From positions 7,024,001-7,088,000 of the forward strand of contig NC_016935.1 in the NCBI RefSeq assembly GCF_000250655.1: a stretch of DNA of 64,000 bases. Reading direction: 5' to 3'. The DNA is from Paenibacillus mucilaginosus 3016. GTDB lineage: Bacteria; Bacillota; Bacilli; Paenibacillales; NBRC-103111. Below the pieces are notes generated by a model. That model was not told the DNA's origin and made no database searches. It saw only the letters and a program-made list of their open reading frames with translations. The position numbers and the translations under genes were made by a program. Positions 34,926 to 45,258 of this stretch are shown one piece after another (the stretch's first letter is position 1; each line of letters opens with the position of its first letter).

Positions 34926-36311
34926 TTACACCTCCATGATCAGCAGCTCAGGATCTGCGAGGAGCTGCTTAATGTAGTTCATAAAGTTCTGTGCCGTAGC
35001 ACCGTCGATAATCCGGTGGTCGAAGCTCAGTGACAGCGCCATGACCGGAGCCACAACGATCTCGCCGTTCTTCACAACCGGCTTCTCCGTAATGCGGCCG
35101 GTTCCGAGGATCGCCACTTCAGGGAAGTTGATCACCGGCGTGAAGAACATGCCGCCTGCCGAACCGATGTTGGTGATCGTCAGCGTGGAGCCCTTCAGTT
35201 CCGTCGGTCCGAGCTTGCCTTCGCGACCGCGGGCAGCCAGGTCCTTGATGCTTGCTGCGATCGTCCAGATGTTCTTGCGGTCCGCATCCTGGATGACCGG
35301 TACGAGAAGCCCGTTATCCGTATCGGTAGCGATACCGATGTTGTAGTACTTCTTGTAGACGATCTCCTGCTTCTCTTCGTCGATCATGGCGTTCATGACA
35401 GGGAACTGGCGTGCCGCTGCCACGAGAGCCTTCACGATGAACGGCAGGTACGTCAGCTTCATGCCTTTCTTCTCAGCCATCGCTTTGTTGGCACGGCCGC
35501 GCAGAGCGACGAGCTCCGTAACGTCGACTTCGTCCATCAGCGTAACGTGAGGAGCCGTGTACACGCTCTTCACCATAGCGTTCGCGATCGCCTTGCGGAT
35601 GCCCTTCAGCGGTACGCGCTCTTCGACGCGATCGCCGCTTACGGCTGCCGCTGCGGAAGCTGCCGGCGCTGCTGCTGCCGGAGCCGCTGCGCTTGCCGCA
35701 GGAGCCGCTGCTGCTGGAGCTGCTGCTGCGCCAGGCGTGAAGCCAAGCACGTCCTCGCGGGTGATGCGGCCGTTCTTGCCGGTCGGCGTCACTTGGGCAA
35801 GGTTTACGCCCTTCTCACGGGCCAGCTTGCGCACGCTAGGCGTAGCCAGGACGCCGCTCGGCGTTACCGCAGGCTGGGCTGCAGCTGCCGGAGCGCCGCC
35901 TGCCATCGGCGTGTCGATCTTGCTGTTCGCGACGTTCGCCGCTACGGAGCTGCCTACCGGCTCGATGCCGCCGACAGCCGCTTCAGCTTCCGTCTTCGCT
36001 GCAGCCGGCGTAGCCGCCTCTGCTGCGCTTGGCGCTTCGCCGTGGCCGTGTGCCTGCTCAGGCATTTCGCCGGTTACGTCGATTACAGCGATGACGTCGC
36101 CAACCGTACATACCGCGCCTTCGCCGACTTTGATCTCGACGATGGTGCCTTCTACAGGAGAAGGAACTTCTACGGTGGATTTATCGTTTTGAACGTCCAT
36201 CAGGATCGTTTCGTCATTGACTTTATCGCCGGCTTTGACATGCCACTTGACAATCTCGCCTTCGTGAATGCCTTCGCCCAGCTCCGGAAACCGGTACTCA
36301 AACTTTGCCAT
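34926..36311 (-). CDS. pdhC: Dihydrolipoyl acetyltransferase (E2) of pyruvate dehydrogenase
   Basis: The core of the complex, transferring acetyl groups to CoA. The 461-residue product has one lipoyl domain with the lipoylated lysine in [11 protein letters not shown] (Lys44), an Ala/Pro-rich linker, an E3-binding domain ([20 protein letters not shown] then [11 protein letters not shown]), a second Ala-rich linker, and the catalytic domain ending in [16 protein letters not shown] with the active histidine. A lipL-type octanoyltransferase lies about 4 kb away. It follows pdhB by 32 bases. Confidence 0.96.
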   Translation of the reverse strand: MAKFEYRFPELGEGIHEGEIVKWHVKAGDKVNDETILMDVQNDKSTVEVPSPVEGTIVEIKVGEGAVCTVGDVIAVIDVTGEMPEQAHGHGEAPSAAEAATPAAAKTEAEAAVGGIEPVGSSVAANVANSKIDTPMAGGAPAAAAQPAVTPSGVLATPSVRKLAREKGVNLAQVTPTGKNGRITREDVLGFTPGAAAAPAAAAPAASAAAPAAAAPAASAAAAVSGDRVEERVPLKGIRKAIANAMVKSVYTAPHVTLMDEVDVTELVALRGRANKAMAEKKGMKLTYLPFIVKALVAAARQFPVMNAMIDEEKQEIVYKKYYNIGIATDTDNGLLVPVIQDADRKNIWTIAASIKDLAARGREGKLGPTELKGSTLTITNIGSAGGMFFTPVINFPEVAILGTGRITEKPVVKNGEIVVAPVMALSLSFDHRIIDGATAQNFMNYIKQLLADPELLIMEV

Positions 36312-36343
36312 GGTCGCTCACCGTCCTTATTGATCGCTTCGAT

Positions 36344-37324
36344 TTAGAAATCCAGTACTTTGTTCAGGCCCGCAACGATCTTCGCCGCGTTAGGCAGCCA
36401 TTGATCTTCGATTTGGGCGAACGGATACACCGTATCCGGCGGAGCCACACGCAGTACAGGCGCTTCGAGGTGCAGGATCGCCTTCTCGTTGATCTGCGCA
36501 ATCACTTCAGCCGCAATACCGGAAGTCTTCTGAGCTTCCTGTACGACGATCGCACGGTTCGTCTTCTTGATGGACTCGACGATCGTGTCGGTATCGAGCG
36601 GCATCAGGGTACGGAGGTCGATGACTTCCACTTTCACGCCGCGGGTCTTCTCGATCTCTTCCGCTGCTTTCAGGGAGGTATGAACCATAGCGCCGTACGT
36701 GATGATCGTTACGTCGGAACCTTCGCGGACCACGTTCGCTTTGCCGATCGGCACCGTGTACTCGCCCTCAGGCACTTCCGCACGGAACGAACGATACAGG
36801 TTAAGGTGCTCCATGAAGAAGACCGGATCGTTGTCGCGGATCGCGGAGATCAGCAGGCCTTTGGCGTCGTAAGGATTGGAAGGCACGACAACCTTGATAC
36901 CCGGTGTCTGTACGAGGAGACCTTCGAGCGGGTCCGTATGAAGCTCGGCCGCCTTAACGCCGCCGCCGAAAGGCGTACGGATCGTGATCGGAGCCTGGTA
37001 CTTGCCGCCGGAGCGGTAACGCATACGGGCAGCCTGCACGGCGATCTGATCGAAGGCTTCATAGATAAAGCCGACGAACTGGATCTCCATGATCGGGCGG
37101 AAGCCCTGGGTTGCCATACCGACAGCCATACCGCCGATAGCGGCTTCGGCCAGCGGCGTATCGTATACGCGCTCTTCGCCGAACTCGGCCTGCAGGCCTT
37201 CGGTCGCACGGAATACGCCGCCGACTTTACCTACGTCCTCACCGAAAATTACCACGTTAGGATCACGCTGAAGCTCGACGCGCATTGCGTCTTTTATCGC
37301 TTGAATCATTGTCATTTGAGCCAT
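36344..37324 (-). CDS. pdhB: Pyruvate dehydrogenase E1 beta subunit
   Basis: The 326-residue thiamine-diphosphate enzyme subunit shows the usual motifs: [20 protein letters not shown] near the start, [35 protein letters not shown] and [17 protein letters not shown]. It pairs with the alpha subunit encoded directly upstream; the two genes are 18 bases apart. AGGACATTCAGCC, with a modest ribosome site, precedes the ATG. Confidence 0.96.
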   Translation of the reverse strand: MAQMTMIQAIKDAMRVELQRDPNVVIFGEDVGKVGGVFRATEGLQAEFGEERVYDTPLAEAAIGGMAVGMATQGFRPIMEIQFVGFIYEAFDQIAVQAARMRYRSGGKYQAPITIRTPFGGGVKAAELHTDPLEGLLVQTPGIKVVVPSNPYDAKGLLISAIRDNDPVFFMEHLNLYRSFRAEVPEGEYTVPIGKANVVREGSDVTIITYGAMVHTSLKAAEEIEKTRGVKVEVIDLRTLMPLDTDTIVESIKKTNRAIVVQEAQKTSGIAAEVIAQINEKAILHLEAPVLRVAPPDTVYPFAQIEDQWLPNAAKIVAGLNKVLDF

Positions 37325-37342
37325 GGCTGAATGTCCTCCCCT

Positions 37343-38617
<1,275 letters not shown>

Positions 38618-38638
38618 TCACAAAATAGATAGTACAGT

Positions 38639-38667
38639 TTCATGAATTGTTAAGAAACTATTATAAT
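38639..38667 (+). promoter_or_regulatory. Candidate esterase promoter
   Basis: TATAAT at 38662-38667 lies 27 bases before the esterase ATG, with TTCATG (38639-38644) 17 bases upstream as a weak -35. AAAGGAGAA follows just before the start codon. Confidence 0.45.
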
Positions 38668-38693
38668 ACAACGCCCAAAAGGAGAATGTTCCC

Positions 38694-39422
38694 ATGGATG
38701 AAAATGTCTATCTCAAACGAACGATTGTCAAAGAGCAGGTGCCGTCGAACCATTTGGACGCTCCGAGACCGCTTCGGATCTACCTCCCGCCGGGCTATAA
38801 CGAGCTGATCTCCTACCCGGTCATCTACTGCCAGGACGGGGAGGACTTCTTCAACTTCGGGCGCATCGCCACTACGATGAACCGTCTGATCTACGATGAG
38901 AATATCGAGCCGGCCATCATCGTCGGCGTCGATGTCGACAAATCCGTGCGGACTGCGGAGTACGCGCCCGAAGGCGACCGGTTCGCCGCTTACTGTCGTT
39001 TCTTTGCGGAAGAGCTGCTGCCCTTTGTCGAAAGCCGCTACCCGGTCCGCGGCTCCGCAGAGGACCGCATCCTCGCGGGAGACTCGCTCGGGGGGACGGT
39101 TTCCCTACATCTTGCCTTGGATTATCGTAGCCTGTTTTACCGCGTCCTATCCTTATCAGGCGCATTTTTGGAGGGCACCCGCAGCCGCATCGCGCAGGAA
39201 ACCGATCTGTCCTGGCTCGAGCTCCACATGGTGATCGGCACGGAAGAAAACGAGGTGGCCACCGAGCGCGGCACCTACGATTTCCTCGAAGCCAACCGGC
39301 AGGCCAAGGCAATGCTTGAGGACCGGAACTGCCGGCTGTCGTACGAGGAAAAGCCGGGCCGCCATGTGTGGGGGCTGTGGCAGCAGGAGCTGCCGGGCAT
39401 GCTCAAGCGGATGATGGAGTAG
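38694..39422 (+). CDS. Putative esterase (Fes/esterase D family)
   Basis: A 242-residue alpha/beta hydrolase without a signal peptide. LRIYLPPGYNELISYPVIYCQDGEDFF near the start, the nucleophile elbow GDSLGG (about 122-127, Ser124) and the late GRHVWGLW with a possible catalytic histidine fit the enterochelin-esterase-like family, which cleaves varied acyl esters. The substrate is unknown. AAAGGAGAATGTTCCC precedes the ATG. Two decayed copies of the last 50 bases of the gene follow it. Confidence 0.82.
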   Translation: MDENVYLKRTIVKEQVPSNHLDAPRPLRIYLPPGYNELISYPVIYCQDGEDFFNFGRIATTMNRLIYDENIEPAIIVGVDVDKSVRTAEYAPEGDRFAAYCRFFAEELLPFVESRYPVRGSAEDRILAGDSLGGTVSLHLALDYRSLFYRVLSLSGAFLEGTRSRIAQETDLSWLELHMVIGTEENEVATERGTYDFLEANRQAKAMLEDRNCRLSYEEKPGRHVWGLWQQELPGMLKRMME

Positions 39423-39569
39423 CGGGAGCAGCTGTGAGCGAGGGGCTATGGCAGCAGGAGCTGCCGTCCTGCATGTTCAATCGCAGGATCGGGTAGCGGG
39501 AAGTTGAATGCGTGAGGGAGCTGTTGGCAGCACTGCCGCCGTGTATGCTCAAGCGCATGATGAGTGTAG
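39371..39569 (+). repeat. Decayed tandem copies of the esterase 3' end
   Basis: The gene's own end (39371-39422, encoding GLWQQELPGMLKRMME) is repeated at 39441-39495 and 39515-39569 with a period of about 72-75 bases. Copy 2 keeps GGGGCTATGGCAGCAGGAG and CTGCCG; copy 3 keeps TGTATGCTCAAGCGCATGATGAG. Both end in a TAG at the matching place. They have no start codon or ribosome site. Confidence 0.75.
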
Positions 39570-39686
39570 TGAGAAGTTGAATGACTAATTACCCCCCTCC
39601 CCTCATACAGCCCCCGAACTGCTTTCAACTCCCCTCCTCGCATCCAACAGGGATTCCGTGCGGGAGCCTTATCAGAACAGAAAAAT

Positions 39687-39723
39687 AAAACAGCCCGGCC
39701 ATCGACGGCCGGGCTGAACTGTT
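39687..39723. terminator. Terminator, usable in both directions
   Basis: AACAGCCCGGCC-ATCGAC-GGCCGGGCTG is flanked by an A-rich side (AAAATAAAA) and by AACTGTTTTTATG. It lies 265 bases past the esterase stop, beyond the decayed repeats. Confidence 0.7.
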
Positions 39724-39846
39724 TTTATGCAAGAAAGGAATTTAGAATAAGAAAGGTTGCATAGGGTGTGCCATCCTGCCGATCGAGCTCACCCGGATAG
39801 ACATAACCTTACCTGACTTTCCTTGATTCTGATGCATGATGTTTAA

Positions 39847-40034
39847 ATAAAGGAACTGAGATTCCTTATTCGACTATTTCCCATCATTTCCCGAATAATA
39901 ACGGAACTCAGATTCCTTATGAGTCCCGATTGACCGTTTACAAGGCCTTGACCCCAAAATAGCGAACCTCAGTTCCTCTATTTGATAATTGTCCCTCGCT
40001 GTATGACCCATAGCGAATCTGAGTTCCGCTATTT
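39847..40034. repeat. Four imperfect palindromes of a second repeat family
   Basis: Units at 39847-39870, 39896-39920, 39958-39983 and 40009-40034 share AATAGCGGAACTCAGATTCGCTATT as an approximate consensus. Units 1 and 2 have one orientation and units 3 and 4 the reverse. Each can fold as a short hairpin. The stretch is rich in A and T inside a GC-rich genome and holds no gene. Confidence 0.75.
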
Positions 40035-40189
40035 CTTTTTTAGCCTGCTGCGCCGCTTCTTCTTGTCGAGGATTCTCTCCGCTTCGGCTTGGCGGCTGTT
40101 TAGAAGTATATCAGTTGCAACTGGAAGGCGGAAGCAGGTTCATCCGGCGCGTGATGCTCGATGGCTTTACCTTCTTCGGGGAAGCGTCA

Positions 40190-40460
40190 TCCCCGCCAGC
40201 CGGCTGCCGGCGCCGAGTCCGGCCAGCTCCTGCAGCGAAGCCGTGCTGCTCTCCGTTTCATTCGGGTGGCTGAGGCCCTCCCGCGCGAGGCATATCCACC
40301 ATGCCTCTCTCACGCTGCCGGGCCCAAAGACAGCCCTTCCCCCGGCCTCCGGCAGGCGGAAGCGGGCAGCGGCCACGGCCATGCCCTCCGGCGTCTGGCC
40401 GCGAGCACAGCACGCCTCACCCTTTCGGTGAAGCGCTCCCCGCTCCCCGCGCGGCCCTTC
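40190..40460 (-). pseudogene. Decayed tandem copies of the lipL 3' region
   Basis: Two blocks resemble the C-terminal part of the intact lipL next door. 40341-40455 matches 40582-40697 at roughly 85-90 percent by eye (offset 241), still reading RGQTPEGMAVAAARFRLPEA. 40190-40290 matches 40686-40790 at roughly 80 percent (offset about 496), reading GLSHPNE...TASLQELAGLGAG. Offsets near one and two times 245 bases suggest an old tandem triplication with later deletions. No start codon or ribosome site. Confidence 0.75.
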
Positions 40461-40527
40461 CGCCAGGCGCATCCGCTGCGCCTCGCTCCGGCCTGCGTTC
40501 GGGCAGCGGCGCCGCCAAGCCCGCCGC

Positions 40528-41415
40528 CTACTGCGCGATGCCGTACCGGCGGCGCAGCTCCGCCGCCATCTCCCGCACGTCCGCAGCCTCCGGCAGGCGG
40601 AAGCGGGCAGCGGCCGCGGCCATGCCCTCCGGCGTCTGGCGGGCGCGCACAACGCGCTTCACCGCTTCGGTGAAGCGCTCCGCCCCCCGCCCGGCCGGCT
40701 CCCCAGCGCCGAGGCCGGTCAGCTCCTGCAGCGAAGCCATGCTGCCCTCGATGACCTCGGGGTGGCCGAGGCCCTCCCGGCCGGCCGCCGCGCGGTCGTA
40801 GAAGCCCCGGGCAAGCCGGGCCATCTCAATGCCGGAGCCCTCGACGATGACGAAGGCCTGCACGACGTACGCATGGGCCTGCCTCCGCTGGGCGATCCCA
40901 CAGAACTTGCGCCCGCCGATGGAGAGGTCGAAGTCTCCGGGGCAGTAGGCCCCGAGGATCTCCCCCTTCTCCACCCGGCAGCCCGTCTCCTTCAGCGTCT
41001 CCGCGAGGAGCAGGTACATCCGCTCGAAGTCGTCGCGGAAGTCGATCTCCCCCGCCCGGCGCTTCGGCAGGATCAGCGAGACGTTGACGATGCCCGGATC
41101 AAGCGGCACCGCGGCGCCGCCCGAGTTGCGCACGACCGCGGAGTAGCCTTCGCCTTCCAACCAGGCGGACGCCTCCGCCGCCCCAGGGAGGCGCGAATCG
41201 CGCAGGCCCATCACGAAGCCCTTCGGGTGCCGCCACAGGTGGCACAGAGGAGCCCCTCCCTCGCCAACATGCCGGCACAGCAGCTCTTCCAGCGCAAAGT
41301 GGTAGAGCACGTCCTTCTCGCCAAGCTCCTTCGTCCGGTCGAGCAGCAGCAGCTCGGGAAGCCCGAGATCGGTTAGCTCCTCTGCCGGCCTTTCCTCGCG
41401 TATTTCTTCATTCAT
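40528..41415 (-). CDS. lipL: Octanoyl-[GcvH]:protein N-octanoyltransferase (LipL family)
   Basis: Moves octanoyl groups from GcvH to E2 subunits during lipoate synthesis, as LipL does in Bacillus subtilis. The 295-residue product has the biotin/lipoate-ligase fold: LCHLWRHPKGFVMGLRDSRL, VRNSGGAAVPLDPGIVNVSL and AYCPGDFDLSIGGRKFCGIAQRR, whose first cysteine is the likely catalytic residue. ATG at 41415 has AAAGGACGGG upstream with a long spacer; an in-frame TTG 12 codons earlier is less likely. The pdhC product, a few kilobases away, is a natural acceptor. Confidence 0.88.
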   Translation of the reverse strand: MNEEIREERPAEELTDLGLPELLLLDRTKELGEKDVLYHFALEELLCRHVGEGGAPLCHLWRHPKGFVMGLRDSRLPGAAEASAWLEGEGYSAVVRNSGGAAVPLDPGIVNVSLILPKRRAGEIDFRDDFERMYLLLAETLKETGCRVEKGEILGAYCPGDFDLSIGGRKFCGIAQRRQAHAYVVQAFVIVEGSGIEMARLARGFYDRAAAGREGLGHPEVIEGSMASLQELTGLGAGEPAGRGAERFTEAVKRVVRARQTPEGMAAAAARFRLPEAADVREMAAELRRRYGIAQ

Positions 41416-41582
41416 CCTGTTTTCCCGTCCTTTATCTGCATGGTCCTCCAATTGTACGGGCAGCCGCCGGCGGATTGCAAGGCTTGCCGGTTGCGAGTCT
41501 TTCCGCCCCGCACAAGCATGCCATATGAACGTTCACCGGACAGTACGGCGTCATAAGAACGGCGCTCCCCTACAAAGAAGCT

Positions 41583-41850
41583 CATACAAAACAAAGAGGC
41601 CCTCCCATGAGAGCCTTCCCGCTGACCTTATACCGTAGTACTGTGGAGCGCAAGCCGAGAGGATCGCCGTCACGCCTCCCTTGCTTTGTGTGCTCAGGAA
41701 CGAGACGCCTTCCCGGTACCGCCCGAGCGCCCGAGGTGAGACGAATGTTGACCCGGCTTGCTGACGGTTTAAGTTGAAGGCGGCATCGCAAGTTGTACCG
41801 CCCGCCGTTTCCTTGATTGGCAGCCACCCCATTTAGAGTGACAACCGGCC
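41583..41850 (-). other. Structured unknown region upstream of lipL
   Basis: Two reading frames stay open across this stretch on the reverse strand; the longest gives a 93-residue frame from 41832 with no ribosome site and no recognisable domain. The end, GGCTCTC-ATGG-GAGGGCC then CTTTGTTTTG, looks like a terminator. GC-rich pairing segments such as GGCGGGCGGTACAAC and GGGCGGTACCGGG are present. It could be a non-coding RNA, a relic of a mobile element, or a small gene. Bases 41416-41582 hold nothing evident. Confidence 0.35.
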
Positions 41851-42435
41851 TCAACTTCCCTGCTGCCCTGCGCCCGATTCCGGCACCGGCACCACGTCTT
41901 CGATCTCCCCGATCGTCACCTGCCCCCAAGGGGCCGCCTTGACCCGGACGATGAGATTCGCCGCCCGCTCCTCGAGCGCCTTCCCGGTCCCCTCCGGCAC
42001 GTAGTACCGTTCGATTCCGTAGCGGACGGAGAAGCTTTCCTCGCCGCGGAAGTCCGGGTTCCAAGCGTACTGCACGATCCCCTTCAGGGCGGCTTCGCCT
42101 TCCGCCAGTGACGGCTTCGATACGTAGACCGCCATGGGAACCGCCACGCCGTCCGTTCCCTGCTTCACGACGACGTACACCGTATCGCCACGCTCCGGCG
42201 GCGCAGCTTCCTTCCAGAGCGTGCTGTCCAGCCGGCTGATCTCATAGCTCAGCGTCACGTAGTCGCCGTAGAAAATATCCCGCGGATCCACCGGCACGGT
42301 ACGCAGCCTGATATCCTGTCCATACCAGCCGACGGCGTAGTAAGAAAGTGCAATCCCGGCAAGCACAAGGACCTGGGCCGCCGCGAAGAGGATAGCCCAA
42401 AGCCCCCGCCTTGCCGCATGCTTTTTATTTTCCAT
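41851..42435 (-). CDS. GDYXXLXY-domain membrane protein
   Basis: A 194-residue protein with one N-terminal membrane segment (LWAILFAAAQVLVLAGIAL, about 12-30) and the family motif DIFYGDYVTLSYEI (GDYxxLxY) near 56-69, followed by an extracytoplasmic beta-rich domain. The family almost always accompanies DUF2157 membrane proteins, as here. ATG at 42435 has AAGGGGG nine bases upstream; the ATG three codons earlier is too close. It overlaps the DUF2157 gene by about 11 bases. Confidence 0.85.
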   Translation of the reverse strand: MENKKHAARRGLWAILFAAAQVLVLAGIALSYYAVGWYGQDIRLRTVPVDPRDIFYGDYVTLSYEISRLDSTLWKEAAPPERGDTVYVVVKQGTDGVAVPMAVYVSKPSLAEGEAALKGIVQYAWNPDFRGEESFSVRYGIERYYVPEGTGKALEERAANLIVRVKAAPWGQVTIGEIEDVVPVPESGAGQQGS

Positions 42436-43654
42436 GGCCGTCATCCCCCTTCACTTCGCTCAGAAACCGGTTCTTCCTCCGGTTCAGGAACCAGCTGAGG
42501 ACAAGAAGCAGCACGCCCCCGAGGATGAAGAACAGCGATTTGTCCATGAACGCCCAGGTCAGCTTGCCGTAAGCCACCAGCGTGCTGCAGATGAAGAGCA
42601 CCGTCCCGAAGTTGATCTTGAAGCGGAACTCTTCTGCGTATCCCCGCCACAGCACATAGAAGGAGAAGAAAAAGAGAGCCAGCAGATACAGCACTTCATA
42701 CCCGCTCGGCAGGTAGACATATGGGGCGAGCAGAATCCACTCGAAAGCGCTGGAGGCGCGGCCCTGGCGGAACTTGCCCGCCAGCGACACGGCGAACACC
42801 AGCAGCAGAGCCGGCACGTAATACAGCGGCTCGGCCCGCAGCTCCGACAGCATCCCGCTGTCCCATTCCGGGGGAAACAGCACCATGAAGACGGCAAAGC
42901 CGTACGCTGCGGCCAGCGGGGCGGTCTGCAGGGCGTAGCCGCCCTCCCGCTCGCGCAGCCAGTCCCCTGCCGCATACAGCGCCATGGCCGGCACGAACAT
43001 CCAGAGGAAGGAGAGATCCTCGGAGACCGCCCACATCAGCGAATGCACCGTCCAGCTGAGGGCGCCGCACCAGGTTAGCAGGGCGCTCTTCCACCTCATG
43101 ACCGGCACGTACATCACCGCAGCCATCACCAGGAAGGCGGTATAGCTGAACCCGTTGAATTCCGAGACGCTGTACCACTGGGCGATATCGAACAGCAGCA
43201 GGGCCAGCAGCGCCAGGTAGCGCGAGCGGTACAGATAAGCGGCTGCCGCACCGGCTGCCGCCCATAAGATGAACGAGCCCGCACTGTACGCAATAAGATG
43301 GAACATCTGCCCGATGAGGATGATTCCCGCACCGAAGGTCATGACGCCGAGACCCGCGAACGCCGTGGCGAACTTCTCCTGCCCCCGCCTCTGAAGAACC
43401 TCAGCGGCTGCATAGAAGCCGCCCGTAAAGACCATCATCATCAGAAGCCGCAGCAGCTCCGGCAGCTCCTGCCAATTCGCGGCGATAAAACTCAGAATCC
43501 CCAGCCCGACAAGAATGCTCCCCAGGATGGGCAGCAGCCTCGAGGGCTGCGATCGATCCTTATACAGGTCCAGGATCCGTCCGGCCTGTTCCTGCGTGAC
43601 GATGCCCCGTTCCACCCACTGCGGGGCTTCCTTTTCCAGCCATTTGCGGCTCAT
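42425..43654 (-). CDS. DUF2157 multi-pass membrane protein
   Basis: A 409-residue protein with a cytoplasmic N-terminal domain (WLEKEAPQWVERGIVTQEQA) and about 12 membrane helices, typical of DUF2157 with its partner GDYXXLXY protein. Function is unknown; the pair is widespread and thought to act at the membrane. AGAGGTGA precedes the ATG. The bases from 43655 to the promoter at 43890 hold no gene. Confidence 0.85.
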   Translation of the reverse strand: MSRKWLEKEAPQWVERGIVTQEQAGRILDLYKDRSQPSRLLPILGSILVGLGILSFIAANWQELPELLRLLMMMVFTGGFYAAAEVLQRRGQEKFATAFAGLGVMTFGAGIILIGQMFHLIAYSAGSFILWAAAGAAAAYLYRSRYLALLALLLFDIAQWYSVSEFNGFSYTAFLVMAAVMYVPVMRWKSALLTWCGALSWTVHSLMWAVSEDLSFLWMFVPAMALYAAGDWLREREGGYALQTAPLAAAYGFAVFMVLFPPEWDSGMLSELRAEPLYYVPALLLVFAVSLAGKFRQGRASSAFEWILLAPYVYLPSGYEVLYLLALFFFSFYVLWRGYAEEFRFKINFGTVLFICSTLVAYGKLTWAFMDKSLFFILGGVLLLVLSWFLNRRKNRFLSEVKGDDGHGK

Positions 43655-43889
43655 GTCACTTCACCTCTGTCCTCTCCCGCTCACGCGCCGGTTGTCTATG
43701 ATGCACGGATGCACAGTTCCATTGCCATTTCACCCTTCTTTAGCTCCAGTATACCTCCCATCCCTCGTGTCCAAAAGTACTAACTTCCCCTAGTACCCTG
43801 TCCTCCGCCCGCAGCAAAGCGAATCGCCCGCCGGAAATCCTTCCAGGGAAAAAGCCCCCCGGGTCCGCTTCCCTGCATTCAGCAGCTTA

Positions 43890-43918
43890 TTTCTATTTAT
43901 GAAGGCCTGCATTATAAT
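43890..43918 (+). promoter_or_regulatory. Candidate promoter of the metallophosphatase gene
   Basis: TATAAT at 43913-43918 with TTTCTA (43890-43895) 17 bases upstream. It lies 50 bases before the start codon. Confidence 0.4.
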
Positions 43919-43968
43919 AATAGTATTCCGTCCTCCAGAAGGACGCCCCGGAGGGATGAAGCTTTACC

Positions 43969-45018
43969 ATGATATCCAGACGCCTCTTTGTCAAACAGAT
44001 GCTCGCCTTCTTTGCTCTGGCCGCCGGCAGTGCAGCCTCGGCTGTCCGTGTATTCGGTCCGGGCTCCGAGAAGAACAGCGCCGAGCTCGCCGAGGCCGCT
44101 TCGCCGGCTGCAGCCGACCCTGCAGGACCGGCCGTGCCGATCGCATCCTTTTTTCTGCTCAGTGACATTCATCTCTCAGCCGTTGACCCGTCCATGGCCG
44201 ATAAGCTGCACCTGGCCCTTCAGGATATTTCCAAGTTTGAGTCGAAAGTGGACACCGTCATCCTCGGGGGCGACCTGACCGATTTCGGGCGAACGATCGA
44301 ATATGACCAGCTGCGCAAGATTCTCGGCAGCTACAAGCTTCCTCCGGTCTACGGCAACATGGGCAACCATGATTATTACGATATCTGGCTGACCTCAGCC
44401 GGCGCCTTCTCCACCGAGACGATGCCGAACGGCAAGACGGACGCCATGGCCCGCGAGCGGTTCCAGCAGTTCTTCGGCCAGCCGAAGCCTTACCGCGACG
44501 TGTGGATCGGCGGCACCCACCTCATCCTGCTCTCCCAGGATGCCTATGTGCAGGAGAGGCCCGAGGTGGGCGAAGGCGCCTGGTATTCCGATGAGCAGCT
44601 GGCCTGGTTCGAGGAAGTGATGAAGGTGCACAATTACAGCCAGCCGGCCTTCGTCTTCATCCACCAGCCGCTGCCGGATCCCGGTACGGACGGGGGCACC
44701 CACCGCCTCATCCGGGCCAAACGGTTCCGCGAGATTCTGGCGCCTTATCCCAACGTATTCGTCTTCTCCGGACACTCGCACCGCAACTTCATCGGTGAGA
44801 ACCATTACAACCAGCAGAACACCTTCCACTGGTTCAACAACGCCTCCGTCGGCAAAACCCGTGCCAAGCCCGGCGGAGCGGCGGGTACGCAGGTGCAGGG
44901 CATGCACGTGCAGGTGTTCTCCGACCGGGTGGTGGTCCGCGGACGGGAATTCACGGACCGGACATGGATCGACGGCGCTTCGTGGACCGTTCCGCTGACC
45001 AAGCCGGGACACACCTAA
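43969..45018 (+). CDS. Exported calcineurin-like metallophosphatase (Tat-type signal)
   Basis: A 349-residue phosphoesterase. The N-terminus has a twin-arginine motif SRRLFVK followed by a hydrophobic stretch, so export through Tat in folded, metal-loaded form is likely. The metal-binding motifs are LLSDIHLSA, ILGGDLTDFG, GNMGNHDYYD, FIHQPL and FSGHSHRN, in family order. The substrate is unknown. GGAGGG precedes the ATG. It is a single gene between a TATAAT promoter and a strong terminator. Confidence 0.85.
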   Translation: MISRRLFVKQMLAFFALAAGSAASAVRVFGPGSEKNSAELAEAASPAAADPAGPAVPIASFFLLSDIHLSAVDPSMADKLHLALQDISKFESKVDTVILGGDLTDFGRTIEYDQLRKILGSYKLPPVYGNMGNHDYYDIWLTSAGAFSTETMPNGKTDAMARERFQQFFGQPKPYRDVWIGGTHLILLSQDAYVQERPEVGEGAWYSDEQLAWFEEVMKVHNYSQPAFVFIHQPLPDPGTDGGTHRLIRAKRFREILAPYPNVFVFSGHSHRNFIGENHYNQQNTFHWFNNASVGKTRAKPGGAAGTQVQGMHVQVFSDRVVVRGREFTDRTWIDGASWTVPLTKPGHT

Positions 45019-45188
45019 GTGCGGCCCGGCAGACCGCCGGGCCGAACAGCCCATGAGACGCTTCTCCTTCTTTGCAAAAAATACCTCAATCCGTTTCAAA
45101 CCGAATCACGCAGGGTAATAGTTCAGGTTAGGGAGCAGGCGGGTCCGCAGCGGCCCGGCGGCCTGAGCGGTTCCTCTGCCCAGCAAGC

Positions 45189-45242
45189 CAAAAAGAGCCG
45201 CGAGAGCAGCCGGAGTTCCGGCCGTTCTCGCGGCTCTTTTTG
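45189..45242. terminator. Bidirectional terminator between convergent genes
   Basis: AAAAAGAGCCGCGAGA...TCTCGCGGCTCTTTTTG is nearly perfect, with an inner CCGG-AGTT-CCGG hairpin. It separates the metallophosphatase gene from the GH114-like gene on the other strand. Confidence 0.9.
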
Positions 45243-45258
45243 TCAACCCAGAGGTAGG

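Noticed and set aside
41583-41850. T-box riboswitch, suggested by GGGCGGTACCGGGA
   Set aside because: The core differs from TGGNACCGCG, no specifier-loop motifs were found, and the gene downstream is lipL rather than an amino-acid or aminoacyl-tRNA synthetase gene.
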